This document shows positions 24,972 to 35,986 of a stretch of DNA of 64,000 bases, in pieces. The notes beneath the pieces are model-generated. The model did no database searches. It saw only the letters and a program-made list of their open reading frames with translations, and was not told where the DNA came from. A program made the position numbers and the translations under genes. This stretch comes from Streptomyces polyasparticus (lineage in GTDB: Bacteria > Actinomycetota > Actinomycetes > Streptomycetales > Streptomycetaceae), in the NCBI RefSeq assembly GCF_014493765.1, contig NZ_JACTVJ010000022.1, positions 43,274 through 107,273 on the forward strand, read 5' to 3'. Numbering within the stretch: position 1 is the stretch's first letter; each line of letters opens with the position of its first letter.

Positions 24972-25163
24972 ATGGACTACGTCTCCGCACTCCTGCCCCC
25001 CGTAGTGATGGCCGTCTTCTTCGGCGCGGTCATCAGGGTCATCGTGAAGACTCAGGGCGGCGACAAGAAGGCCAAGGAGGACGCCGCCGTGGATGCGGCG
25101 ATCGCCCGCGCCGAGGCCGCCCGCCAGGCGTCGCCGCACGCGGCCGAGGCCCCCAAGGCCTGA
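24972..25163 (+). CDS. Small single-span membrane protein, 63 residues
   Basis: One N-terminal hydrophobic helix (SALLPPVVMAVFFGAVIRVIV) followed by a charged, Ala-rich predicted coil (KKAKEDAAVDAAIARAEAAR). TACTCT lies seven bases before the ATG and the run GGGGGG could also act as a ribosome site. Function is unknown; conserved neighbours suggest it is a real gene. Confidence 0.75.
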   Translation: MDYVSALLPPVVMAVFFGAVIRVIVKTQGGDKKAKEDAAVDAAIARAEAARQASPHAAEAPKA

Positions 25164-25280
25164 GCGCCGCACCTTCTCCACAGAGGTTTCGCGTACGGCT
25201 CGGAAATCCCCTTCGAGCCGTGCGCCCTTTTTGTTCCCAATAGGCGGGCCGTAACGGACATCTCCCACTATTGTTCAGGT

Positions 25281-25679
25281 GTGCCTCGCCCCCTGGGAGA
25301 ACTCGAAGACGCGGTCATGACGCGGGTGTGGAAGTGGAACCGCCCGGTGACCGTTCGAGAGGTTCTGGAAGATCTTCAGCAGGAACGGTCCATCGCGTAC
25401 ACAACCGTGATGACCGTTTTGGACAATCTCCATCAGAAGGGCTGGGTCCGCAGAGAAGCGGAAGGCCGCGCCTATCGATATGAGGCGGTCTCCACACGCG
25501 CCGCCTACTCGGCCGCTCTCATGAACGAGGCCTGGTCGCAGAGCGACAACCCGGCCGCCGCTCTCGTCGCCTTCTTCGGCATGATGTCTCCGGAGCAGCG
25601 CGAGGCCCTCAGCGATGCGGTGCGCATGGTGCAGGGGCCGGACAACCCCCCGTCGGGCGAAGGCACCCAAGGGCGATAG
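25281..25679 (+). CDS. BlaI/MecI-family transcriptional regulator
   Basis: A 132-residue winged-helix repressor. Hallmarks: GELEDAVMTRVWKWNRPVTV, the recognition helix region IAYTTVMTVLDNLHQKGWVRRE and the wing GRAYRYEAV. Family members repress beta-lactamase or copper genes and are usually inactivated by a membrane protease; no BlaR-type protease lies nearby. The GTG follows TATTGT by six bases, indicating a leaderless mRNA. The acetyltransferase gene begins ten bases after its stop. Confidence 0.9.
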   Translation: MPRPLGELEDAVMTRVWKWNRPVTVREVLEDLQQERSIAYTTVMTVLDNLHQKGWVRREAEGRAYRYEAVSTRAAYSAALMNEAWSQSDNPAAALVAFFGMMSPEQREALSDAVRMVQGPDNPPSGEGTQGR

Positions 25680-25688
25680 CGTCCGGAC

Positions 25689-26228
25689 ATGTCCGCAGCA
25701 CTTCCCGAACGGCAAGAGCCGGCGAAAGCCGTCACCATCCGGCGTGCCCGTACCGCCGATGTCCCCGCAGTGCGTGAGCTCCTCGACTCCTACGCACACC
25801 GCGGCATCCTCCTCGACAAAGCGACGGTGACGCTTTATGAGGACATCCAGGAGTTCTGGGTGGCGGAACGTGATGACAACGCGAAGGTTGTCGGCTGCGG
25901 CGCCCTGCATGTGATGTGGGAAGACCTCGCGGAAGTCCGCACCCTCGCGGTGAACGGTGAGGTCAAGGGCGCGGGAGTGGGTCATCAACTCCTGGCGAAG
26001 TTGCTGCAGACCGCGCGCTGGCTGGGAGTGCGCCGGGTTTTCTGTCTCACCTTCGAAGTCGACTTCTTCGCGAAGCACGGTTTCGTGGAGATCGGCGAGA
26101 CTCCGGTCGACGGCGATGTGTACAGCGAGCTGCTGCGGTCCGCGGACGAAGGCGTCGCGGAGTTCCTCGGTCTCGAACGAGTGAAACCGAACACCTTGGG
26201 CAACAGCCGGATGCTTCTGCATCTGTGA
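25689..26228 (+). CDS. Amino-acid N-acetyltransferase (GNAT, short ArgA type)
   Basis: A 179-residue GNAT enzyme of the type used by actinobacteria to make N-acetylglutamate for arginine synthesis. The acetyl-CoA site is visible in EVRTLAVNGEVKGAGVGHQLLAKLLQTA, and the later part (RRVFCLTFEVDFFAKHGFVEI) matches this family. TAGCGT, which includes the stop codon of the preceding gene, lies six bases before the ATG. This suggests a separate leaderless transcript in addition to read-through. Confidence 0.85.
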   Translation: MSAALPERQEPAKAVTIRRARTADVPAVRELLDSYAHRGILLDKATVTLYEDIQEFWVAERDDNAKVVGCGALHVMWEDLAEVRTLAVNGEVKGAGVGHQLLAKLLQTARWLGVRRVFCLTFEVDFFAKHGFVEIGETPVDGDVYSELLRSADEGVAEFLGLERVKPNTLGNSRMLLHL

Positions 26229-26419
26229 GGTTTTTCGGCTTCCGCCGCCGAGCACTCTTCCCGTGACCGCACTTGAAGCGGTGGCTATGTCCGAAACGCG
26301 CATGTTTCAAGGGTGCTTGGGCCCTGGGCTTCTCTGGGGGGTTTGTGTTTTCCCGGCAAAAGCGGTTTGCTTTCGGGCGTACTCCAAATGCAGTGCAGTT
26401 ATCGATGAAAGGAAATCCG

Positions 26420-26755
26420 GTGGCACAGAAGGTTCAGGTCCTTCTTGTCGACGACCTCGACGGCGGCGAGGCCGACGAGACCGTGACGTTCGCGCTGGAC
26501 GGCAAGACGTACGAGATCGACCTCACCACCGCCAACGCGGACAAGCTCCGCGACGCTCTCGCACCGTTCGTGCAGGGCGGCCGTCGCACCGGTGGCCGGG
26601 CCTCGGGTGCGCGCGGCAAGGCGCGCGCCGCGACGGTCGGCGGCGAGGACACCGCCGCGATCCGCGCGTGGGCCAAGGAGAACGGTTACGAGGTCAAGCC
26701 GCGCGGCCGCGTCCCCCAGGACATCCGCGAGGCCTACCAGAAGGCCAACGGCTGA
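26420..26755 (+). CDS. lsr2: Lsr2 nucleoid-associated protein
   Basis: A 111-residue xenogeneic silencer that binds and bridges AT-rich DNA. The N-terminal oligomerisation domain (QKVQVLLVDDLDGGEADETVTFALDGK) and the C-terminal DNA-binding domain (AAIRAWAKENGYEVKPRGRVPQDIREAY, with the RGR minor-groove motif) are complete. GTG 26420 with GAAAGGAAA upstream is the right start; the open frame to 26273 is untranslated leader. The last 22 bp overlap the end of the convergent gene. Confidence 0.97.
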   Translation: MAQKVQVLLVDDLDGGEADETVTFALDGKTYEIDLTTANADKLRDALAPFVQGGRRTGGRASGARGKARAATVGGEDTAAIRAWAKENGYEVKPRGRVPQDIREAYQKANG

Positions 26756-27306
26756 GTCGTCGCACTCAGCAGCCGGGCCCGGTGGCATTCATTCGCCGCC
26801 GCGTCCACGAGGCGTACGAGATGGGGGCCTGCGGCGCCGGCCCCGAGAGTGGTGAGGGCCGGCAGTGTCGGCTCCACCTCGCATCCCGGCTCGGGGGGCC
26901 GCAGCCATACGGCGGCTCCCCTGGGGCCCGCCATCGCGGGCGGCAGGGGCGCGTCGATCAGACCTCCCGCGCCCACGGCCCGCAGATCATGGGCGAGTGC
27001 GCCCCACTCGAGCCAGTCGAGCAGCCCGGGCAGCTCCTCGGCGCTGCCCGCGGCGACCAGGAACCGCAGGGTGTTCCCCTGCAGAGCCACCGGTCCTGTG
27101 CCCTGGTCGCCGAGCCGCTCGCACACCGCGTATCCCGCGGCGGCCGGCATGTCGAGCACGTCGAACCGCAGCCCCGCGCGCAGCCGCACCTGCGCCCCGG
27201 GCACGACGGCCCAGCCCAGCTCCTCCTCGTACCACCGCTGAATGCGGGTGCCCATGAGGGGGCGGCGGGGGAGCGGGACGCGGGGCGGCGCCGTGGCGGG
27301 GACCAT
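26734..27306 (-). CDS. Conserved protein of unknown function, convergent with lsr2
   Basis: A 190-residue protein (RIQRWYEEELGWAVVPGAQ, LRFDVLDMPAAAGYAVCERLG, LRFLVAAGSAEELPGLLDWLEWG) that I recall as a conserved Streptomyces gene beside lsr2 (SCO3374 type). The start of the protein resembles the N-terminal part of bifunctional primase/polymerase-like domains, but no catalytic acids can be assigned. Its 3' end overlaps lsr2 by 22 bp, so antisense interference between the two is possible. Confidence 0.75.
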   Translation of the reverse strand: MVPATAPPRVPLPRRPLMGTRIQRWYEEELGWAVVPGAQVRLRAGLRFDVLDMPAAAGYAVCERLGDQGTGPVALQGNTLRFLVAAGSAEELPGLLDWLEWGALAHDLRAVGAGGLIDAPLPPAMAGPRGAAVWLRPPEPGCEVEPTLPALTTLGAGAAGPHLVRLVDAAANECHRARLLSATTQPLAFW

Positions 27307-27412
27307 GCCAGGAGCAACTCCCGGGAACCGTCCGGGGTTACGCAGCGTTCAGAGTCGTGTACGGAAGGTTCCCGCCGCCCGGTCGTCAAGGCCCTCGCAA
27401 GGGCGCAAGGGT

Positions 27413-27426
27413 GTTCGCCCGTAGCG
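27413..27426. promoter_or_regulatory. ClgR-like operator GTTCGC-N5-GCG upstream of clpC
   Basis: Exact match to the Streptomyces ClgR consensus as I know it (GTTCGC, five bases, GCG). It lies 323 bp before the clpC start. ClgR activates clp and lon genes, so this site fits stress control of clpC. The promoter itself was not placed with confidence in the 27427-27748 leader. Confidence 0.7.
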
Positions 27427-27607
27427 GAGGGAACCGGGGTGCGCCGCATGGAGTGTCAGTCCCAACGGGTAAGACATTCCTAGTGAGGAGGGGCGACACG
27501 CACCGCGAGGCCGTCTCCCGTTCGCCATCGGCGTACTGGAGGAAGGGGTAACTGCCTGGCCTGCGGGAACATCGTCTCGCACCATCGGGTTGGAGCAGTT
27601 GTCGGCT

Positions 27608-27630
27608 CTCGGGGCAGAAAAGCCCCCGAG
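27608..27630 (+). promoter_or_regulatory. Stem-loop in clpC leader
   Basis: CTCGGGGC and GCCCCCGAG pair around AGAAAA with one bulged C. It sits 118 bp before the clpC start and could be an mRNA-stabilising or attenuating hairpin. It lacks a U-tract. Confidence 0.4.
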
Positions 27631-27748
27631 GTTCTGGGCCGGGTGTCGGCAGTTGGAATGAGCGGTCCCCGCTTGCGGGACTAAGCTGCGGAAGGACAGG
27701 GAGGGGACCGACCCCTAACTGCCTGACCGCTCTGAGGAGCGATTAACG

Positions 27749-30274
<2,526 letters not shown>

Positions 30275-30300
30275 GCGGCCGGTAGTTCAGCTCTGTACGG

Positions 30301-30344
30301 AGGGGCGGCCCTCGGGACCTTTGGTTCCGGGGGCCGCCTCTTTT
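30301..30344 (+). terminator. Rho-independent terminator of clpC
   Basis: GGCGGCCCTCGGGACC and GGTTCCGGGGGCCGCC pair around TTT, followed by CTCTTTT. This is one of few stems in the window with a U-tract. It also separates clpC from the convergent NACHT gene. Confidence 0.85.
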
Positions 30345-30357
30345 GTAGCCGGTGGTG

Positions 30358-33300
30358 TCATGTCTGGCGGCTGGGGCGTGGGGTGAAGGTGAGCTTGATG
30401 TGGGCGGGGAGGGCATCGGCGTGCCGGACTTTGAAGGTGTCCATCACGTGGACGGTTTTCAAGGTGGGGCAGTCCACCAAGGGGGCCAGGTCGATTTCGG
30501 AGGCGCCGGACACGTGAAAGTTGCGCAGGGCGGGCAGCGGCTCAGCCAGGGCGCGGGTGTCCACGGGGAGCAGATCGCCTTTGACGAAAACACTCTCGAC
30601 TTTCTGCAAGGAGACGCCACTGGCGGTGAGAGAGACCAACTCGCGGCTGTTGACGCTCACATACTTGAGCGCACTGAGCTGTGCGAGGACGTGCCAGTCC
30701 TTGGCGTCCAGGTCGGTTTCGAGATCGAGGCCGACCTGATTGAGTTGGGGGAATTCCCGCAGGGGAGCAAGTCCCGGTGTGTCGACGGGCGGGAAGATGC
30801 ATTCCAGTGGGGCTTCCCGCGAGAGGTCGGCCAGATCGCGCGCGGCTGTGAGTGTGCGCAGACTGACGACTTTCAGCGCACGGAGGGTTCGGAGCGCACC
30901 GGAGTCCTGAACCGGAGTCTCAGAGACGACGAGATTCTCCAGCGGCAGTCCACGTAGCGGCTCCAGGGACGTGACCGCGGGGCAGCCATGGAGCGAGAGC
31001 TGGCGCAGGTCCGGAAAGTGGCTGAGGAACTCAAGACCTTCCAGGACCGAGTTCTCGGCGAGCCGGAGTCGGTGGATGGGCATGGCTCCGAGATGGCCGA
31101 CGATTTGGTCAGCCGTGAAGTCACCCACACACGCCACGTTGCTGTGGCCCCCGAGGTCGAGCAGTGCTGTCAGCTCGGCGGTGGACCGGACAGTGATCGC
31201 CACGTCCACCCGATGACGCAGCCCGTCGATGATCTCTGCGGCATGGCTGTCCGTGTCGAAGTTCGCCCAGTGCTGGGCGAGTTGGAACAGCACACTCACG
31301 TCCTCGCTGCTCCGGTACTTGACCATGCACGCCTGGGCGGCGTCCCCGCCGATGAGGCCGGCGGTTCGGACGACGTACGGGGCGAGGGCCGGGTCCGGAA
31401 GCTGTGCGGGCCCGGGAAGCAACTCCAGGACGATCGGTCCGAGTGCGGCCAGCTCCATGCACTCCTCGTGGTTGTACGGAGGGATCAGCCGCCCCGCCCG
31501 CTCCTCCACCTCCGCCCGCACCCGAGGATCCAGCTTCGGCGCGTGCTCCAGGCAGGCCATGGCGAGGAGGTGGAGACGGATGCAGTGCTCGGGCTCCCTG
31601 TCGCCGCGCTCGACCAGGCCCCGGAGGAGACGGGCCCTCTCGTCGGGCCGGGCGTGGGCGACGGCCATCCGCAGGACGTCCTCCCACTGGTCCAAGTGCG
31701 CCTGGCCGAGCAGGAGATCGAAGTCGCGCTCCTCCACCGCGGCACGCGCGCCCAGGTAGTCCTGGAAGGTGCGGTGGACGAACTGGATGGAGTCCGTGGC
31801 GGGTTCGAGCAGCAGGCCTGAGCGGTTGAGGAGGTGACGCAGCACGGTATCCGCGTCGCCTTGCTGTGCCACGTACGGCATGGCGGGGAGCAGGCGCTCC
31901 AGCTGGGCGAGCGCGTCTGCCCTGTCCATGGCCGAACGGCCGTTGCGGATGAGCCAGTACGCGAGTTTCTGGAGCAGTTCGGTCTGGGATTCCTCGTCGA
32001 GGTCCAGGCCCGCGTGGGCCATGTCGCGCTCGCGGTCGCGGCGTTCGAGGAGCATGGAGAGTGCGGCGTCGTACAGGGCCTTGCGCCCGCGGGGCAGGAA
32101 GCCTCGGCGTTCGCGGTGCAGGGCGCAGATCAGGGCGCACATCAGGGGGTTGGTGGCCAGGCGGCTCAGGTCCTGCTTGGTGCGTATCGAGTCCAGGAGC
32201 GTGGCTGCGAGTGCCGGATCCGCGCCTGCGGCCGCGTGCCAGCGTTCCACGAAGACCGCGAGGTTCTCGCGGCTCATCGGCATGAGCGTCAGCTCGGTGA
32301 AGTGCTCGGTGCCGAGCCAGTCCTGGCGTACGGCGGAAGGGCGGGAGGTCACCACACAGAGGTTGTCGGGGTAGGCGGCCAGCAGGTCGGTGAGCCAACC
32401 GCGCGCGCGGGTCCGTTCCTGTTCGGGGACCTCGTCCATCCCGTCGATGAGGAGCAGGCCCCGGCCCGCCGCCAGGACGCGGTCCGCCCAGCCCTGCGGC
32501 TGGGCGCCCGTGAGTGGGGAGCCGACGGCCTTCAGGAAGTCGGCGGGTGTGGGCAGGTGCGCGCCCTTGCGGGTGAGGGTGCGCAGGGGCAGGACGAACG
32601 GGACGCGTCCGATGAGGCGGGCGAGTGCGCCCGTGAGGCGGTCCTGGCGGGCCGTTGTCACCGCGAGCCACTGGACGAGGGTCGTCTTGCCGGAGCCGGC
32701 GTGGCCGCGCAGCAGGATGCGGGCGTGGCCGGACAACGCCTGGTCGACGGGTTGGGCGACGGACTGGGTGACCGGCTGCGACCAGTCGCCCATGATGGCT
32801 TCGGCGCCGTCCATGGCCGCGAGGGCGGTCTGGTGGTTGGCCTGGAGGCTCAAGTAGGCGGTGTCCAGGGGCCACTGACGGTTCTCGGTGAGATCGATTC
32901 CGTAGATCGTCAGGCAGCCGTGCCGCTTGGCGATATAGGTCGCGTACCGCTCCTCGAACCCCGCGTCGATCGCCGACTGGGAGCCCAGGCGCTCGATGAG
33001 GACGTCCGTGCGCTCGATCAGCTCCCGCAGCTGTCGGCTCTGCTCGACCAGCGTGCGCGCGACGAACGGGGAGCGCTGGGTGAAGAAGTGCAGGATGTTG
33101 AGGCAGGCGCTGTCCACGAGGCGGGAGTAGAGGTCTGTCGCGTCCTGGCTGAGGTGCGTGACCAGGCGCTCTCCTCCGGACTCGACACGGAGGCGGCGGG
33201 CCAGGGCCTCGTGGCCGAGATGCACGGCCTGTACGTCATCGAGGTCCAGGTCGCCCAGCGCGTACAGCGTGCGTTCGAGGACGTCGGCCACCGCGTCCAG

Positions 33301-33531
33301 TTCGTCCGGGGCGTTCCGGCCGCCTGTCCGCCGCACCAACTCCCGTACGAGCCGCTTCAGTTCCTCGGGGCCGAGTGTGCGCTGCTCGCCCTTGAAGGTG
33401 ACCAGGGATGACACCCGTACCGGCTTCTCCGTGAGAGCCGCGCCCGGCCCCGGCTGCGCGAAGAGCTTGCGGACGAGTGGCGCCACCGCGCTCGATGCGA
33501 CACGGATCCCCACCATTACCGGATCGACCAT
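30358..33531 (-). CDS. NACHT-LRR NTPase (bacterial NLR-like, bNACHT candidate defence protein)
   Basis: A 1057-residue STAND NTPase. Residues 1-260 form a helical N-terminal domain (VDPVMVGIRVASSAVAPLVR start) like those preceding NACHT in Streptomyces proteins; I recall it as a 'NACHT N-terminal helical domain' type. The NACHT follows: Walker A GHAGSGKT (276-283), the Walker B/NACHT signature LLLIDGMDEVP (359-369), TSRPSA (395-400) and the winged-helix motif FVHRTFQDYLGA (584-595). Residues 820-1040 are leucine-rich repeats (LRLAENSVLEGLEFLSHFP, LRQLSLHGCPAVTSLEPL). TACGCT lies six bases before the ATG, so the mRNA is probably leaderless. Relatives protect bacteria from phage; that role here is inferred. 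Confidence 0.9.
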   Translation of the reverse strand: MVDPVMVGIRVASSAVAPLVRKLFAQPGPGAALTEKPVRVSSLVTFKGEQRTLGPEELKRLVRELVRRTGGRNAPDELDAVADVLERTLYALGDLDLDDVQAVHLGHEALARRLRVESGGERLVTHLSQDATDLYSRLVDSACLNILHFFTQRSPFVARTLVEQSRQLRELIERTDVLIERLGSQSAIDAGFEERYATYIAKRHGCLTIYGIDLTENRQWPLDTAYLSLQANHQTALAAMDGAEAIMGDWSQPVTQSVAQPVDQALSGHARILLRGHAGSGKTTLVQWLAVTTARQDRLTGALARLIGRVPFVLPLRTLTRKGAHLPTPADFLKAVGSPLTGAQPQGWADRVLAAGRGLLLIDGMDEVPEQERTRARGWLTDLLAAYPDNLCVVTSRPSAVRQDWLGTEHFTELTLMPMSRENLAVFVERWHAAAGADPALAATLLDSIRTKQDLSRLATNPLMCALICALHRERRGFLPRGRKALYDAALSMLLERRDRERDMAHAGLDLDEESQTELLQKLAYWLIRNGRSAMDRADALAQLERLLPAMPYVAQQGDADTVLRHLLNRSGLLLEPATDSIQFVHRTFQDYLGARAAVEERDFDLLLGQAHLDQWEDVLRMAVAHARPDERARLLRGLVERGDREPEHCIRLHLLAMACLEHAPKLDPRVRAEVEERAGRLIPPYNHEECMELAALGPIVLELLPGPAQLPDPALAPYVVRTAGLIGGDAAQACMVKYRSSEDVSVLFQLAQHWANFDTDSHAAEIIDGLRHRVDVAITVRSTAELTALLDLGGHSNVACVGDFTADQIVGHLGAMPIHRLRLAENSVLEGLEFLSHFPDLRQLSLHGCPAVTSLEPLRGLPLENLVVSETPVQDSGALRTLRALKVVSLRTLTAARDLADLSREAPLECIFPPVDTPGLAPLREFPQLNQVGLDLETDLDAKDWHVLAQLSALKYVSVNSRELVSLTASGVSLQKVESVFVKGDLLPVDTRALAEPLPALRNFHVSGASEIDLAPLVDCPTLKTVHVMDTFKVRHADALPAHIKLTFTPRPSRQT

Positions 33532-33584
33532 GAAACGAGCGTAGGGCCAACGTGCCTGCGGTGACGGGGAGTTGGTGCCTGCCG

Positions 33585-34055
33585 TCAGGTCTCCGTCTTG
33601 CCGTGCCGTTCCCGTCCGGGGAACCCGCCCGCGTACAGCAGCGCATAGCAGCCCGGGATCAGCGCCGCCCCGCGCCCGACGTTCTTCGCGCGGTACTCAC
33701 GCGGCGTGAGACCCGTCTGCTGCTTGAAGCGGGTGGAGAACGTGCCCAGGCTGCTGAAGCCCACCAGCATGCAGATCTCCGTGACCGACAGATTCGCCGT
33801 GCGGAGCATCTCCTCGGCCCGCTCGATCCGCCGCCGCGACAGGTACTGGCCCGGTGTCTCCCCGTACACGGCCTTGAAGGCCCGTACGAAATGGAAGCGC
33901 GAGTAGCCGGCGTGGGCGGCCACCGTGTCCAGGTCCAGATCGGGGTCCGACCAGTCGCGGTCCATCGCGTCCTTGGCCAGCCGGAGCCGGCGCAGATGGA
34001 CCAGGTGCGGTGTCACGGGCGTGGCGTCCGCAGACGAGCCCGGGGACGGTTCCAT
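33585..34055 (-). CDS. AraC-family transcriptional regulator (DNA-binding domain only)
   Basis: About 156 residues, consisting almost entirely of the two helix-turn-helix units of AraC proteins: LDTVAAHAGYSRFHFVRAFKAVYGETPGQYL and RAEEMLRTANLSVTEICMLVGFSSLGTFSTRFKQQTGLTPREYR. There is no ligand-binding domain. The start is uncertain: ATG 34055 gives a compact protein, whereas the longer frame to 34196 runs into GAC-rich repeats and the exporter terminator. A C-terminal tail (IPGCYALLYAGGFPGRERHG) is also typical of short Streptomyces relatives. Confidence 0.8.
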   Translation of the reverse strand: MEPSPGSSADATPVTPHLVHLRRLRLAKDAMDRDWSDPDLDLDTVAAHAGYSRFHFVRAFKAVYGETPGQYLSRRRIERAEEMLRTANLSVTEICMLVGFSSLGTFSTRFKQQTGLTPREYRAKNVGRGAALIPGCYALLYAGGFPGRERHGKTET

Positions 34056-34170
34056 GCCTTCGATGCTGGCACGCGGCACTGACAACGGCCGCGCACCGGC
34101 CTCCGCGGACGGCAGGACAGCCGGACGGCGGGACGACAGGACTGCACGACAGCCGGACAGCAGCACAGCA

Positions 34171-34207
34171 CGAAGCCCCCGGCGACCGCGGGTCACCGAG
34201 GGCTTCG
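34171..34207 (-). terminator. Terminator stem after the DHA2 exporter gene
   Basis: CGAAGCCCCCGG and CCGAGGGCTTCG pair with one mismatch around a 13-bp loop, 24 bp beyond the exporter stop. The next 60 bp toward the AraC gene are GAC/GCC-rich imperfect repeats (GGACAGCCGGACGGC types) with no gene. Confidence 0.65.
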
Positions 34208-34230
34208 TAGGCCGGGCTGGGGCCAGGGGA

Positions 34231-35832
34231 TCAGACGGTCTCCGCTACGGCCGCCTTCTCCCGAGTGTCCCGAGGAGCGTCCCCACCCTCCCTGGAAGCC
34301 TCGGCCGGCTTGGGGCCCGCCCCCTTCAGCGGGATCTCCTTGACGAAGAAGGCCGCGATCAGCGCGATCACCGTGATGGCCGCGCCGAGCAGGAAGGCGA
34401 TGTGGGTGCCGGAGGACACCGCGTACTCGTAGGCCTCACGGGCCTGCACCGGCAGGCCCTTCAGCTGCTCCGGGGTGAGCTGCGCGTTCTGCAGGCCCTC
34501 GGCGCCGCGCGAGGTCATCTCGTGCAGCACGCGGTTGTTGAACAGAGCGCCCATGATCGCCACACCGAAGGAGCTGCCGAGCGTACGGAACAGGGTGGCC
34601 GAGGAGGACGCGACGCCCATGTCCTTCAGCTCCACGCTGTTCTGCGCCACGAGCATCGTGATCTGCATCAGGAAGCCCATACCGGCGCCGAGCACCGCCA
34701 TGTAGACACCGGAGGTGAGCTGCGAGGTGCCCACGCCCATCGTCGACAGGAGGAACATGCCGACGATCATCAGGACGCCGCCGATGACGGGGAAGATCTT
34801 GTACTTGCCGGTGTTGGTGGTGATCCGGCCGACGACCAGCGAGACGACCATCATCGAGAGCAGCATCGGCAGGAGCAGCAGGCCGGAGTTGGTGGCCGAG
34901 GCGCCCTGGACGGACTGCTGGTAGAGCGGCAGGAACAGCGTCGCGCCGAACATCACGAAGCCGACCAGGAAGCCGATGACGGCCATCAGGGAGAAGTTGC
35001 GGCTGCGGAAGATGTGCAGCGGCAGGATCGGCTCGGCCGCCTTGGTCTGCCAGCCGATGAAGGCCGCAAGGGAGACGACGCCGAGCACGGCGAGGCCGAT
35101 GATCTGCGAGGAGCCCCAGGCGTACTCCGTACCGCCCCAGGTCGTGACCAGCACGATCGAGGTGATGCCGACGGTCAGGAGCGCGGCGCCGAGGTAGTCG
35201 ATACGCGCCTTGGAGCGCTTCTTCGGCAGGTGCAGCACGGCGGTGACGGCGATCAGCGCGACGATGCCGAGCGGGATGTTGATGTAGAAGGTCCAGCGCC
35301 AGTTCAGGTGGTCGGTGATCACACCGCCGACCAGCGGGCCGCCGATCATGGCGAGCGCCATGACGCCGGCCATCATGCCCTGGTACTTGCCGCGCTCACG
35401 CGGCGGAATCAGATCGCCGATGATCGCCATGACGCCGACCATCAGGCCGCCGGCGCCCAGGCCCTGGATGGCGCGGAAGCCGATCAGCTGGCCCATGTCC
35501 TGGGCCATTCCGGAGAGCCCGGAGCCGATCAGGAAGATCACGATGGACGTGAGGAAGGTGCCCTTCCGCCCGTACATGTCGCCGAGCTTGCCCCAGATGG
35601 GGGTCGATGCGGCGGTGGCGAGCGTGTACGCGGTGACCACCCACGAGAGGTGCTCGAGACCGCCGAGCTCGCCGACGATGGTCGGCATCGCGGTGCCGAT
35701 GATCATGTTGTCCAGCATCGCGAGCAACATCGCGATCATCAGGGCACCGAGCACGACGCGCACGCTGCGCTGCTTGGGTTCCTTCTCTGCCATGTCCTGC
35801 GGGGGTATCCCCGCCGCTGTCTGGGCCGCCAT
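34231..35832 (-). CDS. DHA2-type MFS multidrug exporter (14-helix)
   Basis: Proton-driven drug exporter of the EmrB/QacA group. About 533 residues with 14 predicted helices. Motif A is GKLGDMYGRKGTF, motif D is LLAMLDNMIIGTAMPTI, and the antiporter motif C appears in ALAMIGGPLVGGVITDHLNWRW. ATG 35832 is nine bases after GAGGAA; ATG 35838 and GTG 35859 are alternatives. It is divergent from a TetR gene, and the 154-bp gap holds a 20-bp-arm palindrome. The substrate is unknown. Confidence 0.92.
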   Translation of the reverse strand: MAAQTAAGIPPQDMAEKEPKQRSVRVVLGALMIAMLLAMLDNMIIGTAMPTIVGELGGLEHLSWVVTAYTLATAASTPIWGKLGDMYGRKGTFLTSIVIFLIGSGLSGMAQDMGQLIGFRAIQGLGAGGLMVGVMAIIGDLIPPRERGKYQGMMAGVMALAMIGGPLVGGVITDHLNWRWTFYINIPLGIVALIAVTAVLHLPKKRSKARIDYLGAALLTVGITSIVLVTTWGGTEYAWGSSQIIGLAVLGVVSLAAFIGWQTKAAEPILPLHIFRSRNFSLMAVIGFLVGFVMFGATLFLPLYQQSVQGASATNSGLLLLPMLLSMMVVSLVVGRITTNTGKYKIFPVIGGVLMIVGMFLLSTMGVGTSQLTSGVYMAVLGAGMGFLMQITMLVAQNSVELKDMGVASSSATLFRTLGSSFGVAIMGALFNNRVLHEMTSRGAEGLQNAQLTPEQLKGLPVQAREAYEYAVSSGTHIAFLLGAAITVIALIAAFFVKEIPLKGAGPKPAEASREGGDAPRDTREKAAVAETV

Positions 35833-35860
35833 CCCCATCACTTCCTCGGCTCCCGGCACT

Positions 35861-35925
35861 TACTTGCCGCCCGGCTAGTTCGCTACGATGTGAAGGTAGC
35901 CGGGAAACTAGCCGGGCGTCAAGTA
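35861..35925. promoter_or_regulatory. Long palindromic operator between exporter and TetR genes
   Basis: Arms 35861-35880 and 35906-35925 match at 19 of 20 positions, with the perfect core GCCCGGCTAGTT/AACTAGCCGGGC and a 25-bp spacer. A third half-site TAGCCGGG (35897-35904) sits in the spacer. It starts 29 bp before the exporter ATG and ends 61 bp before the TetR ATG, so one site can control both genes. Confidence 0.8.
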
Positions 35926-35986
35926 AGTTTGGATCCACCCTTGGACCCAGGGCCAACAGGACCCCGGGAGTAGGCAGGAGAGAGCC

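Noticed and set aside
31834-33411. 525-residue frame antisense to the NACHT gene
   Set aside because: Shadow of third-position GC in the real gene; no start signal and low-complexity protein.
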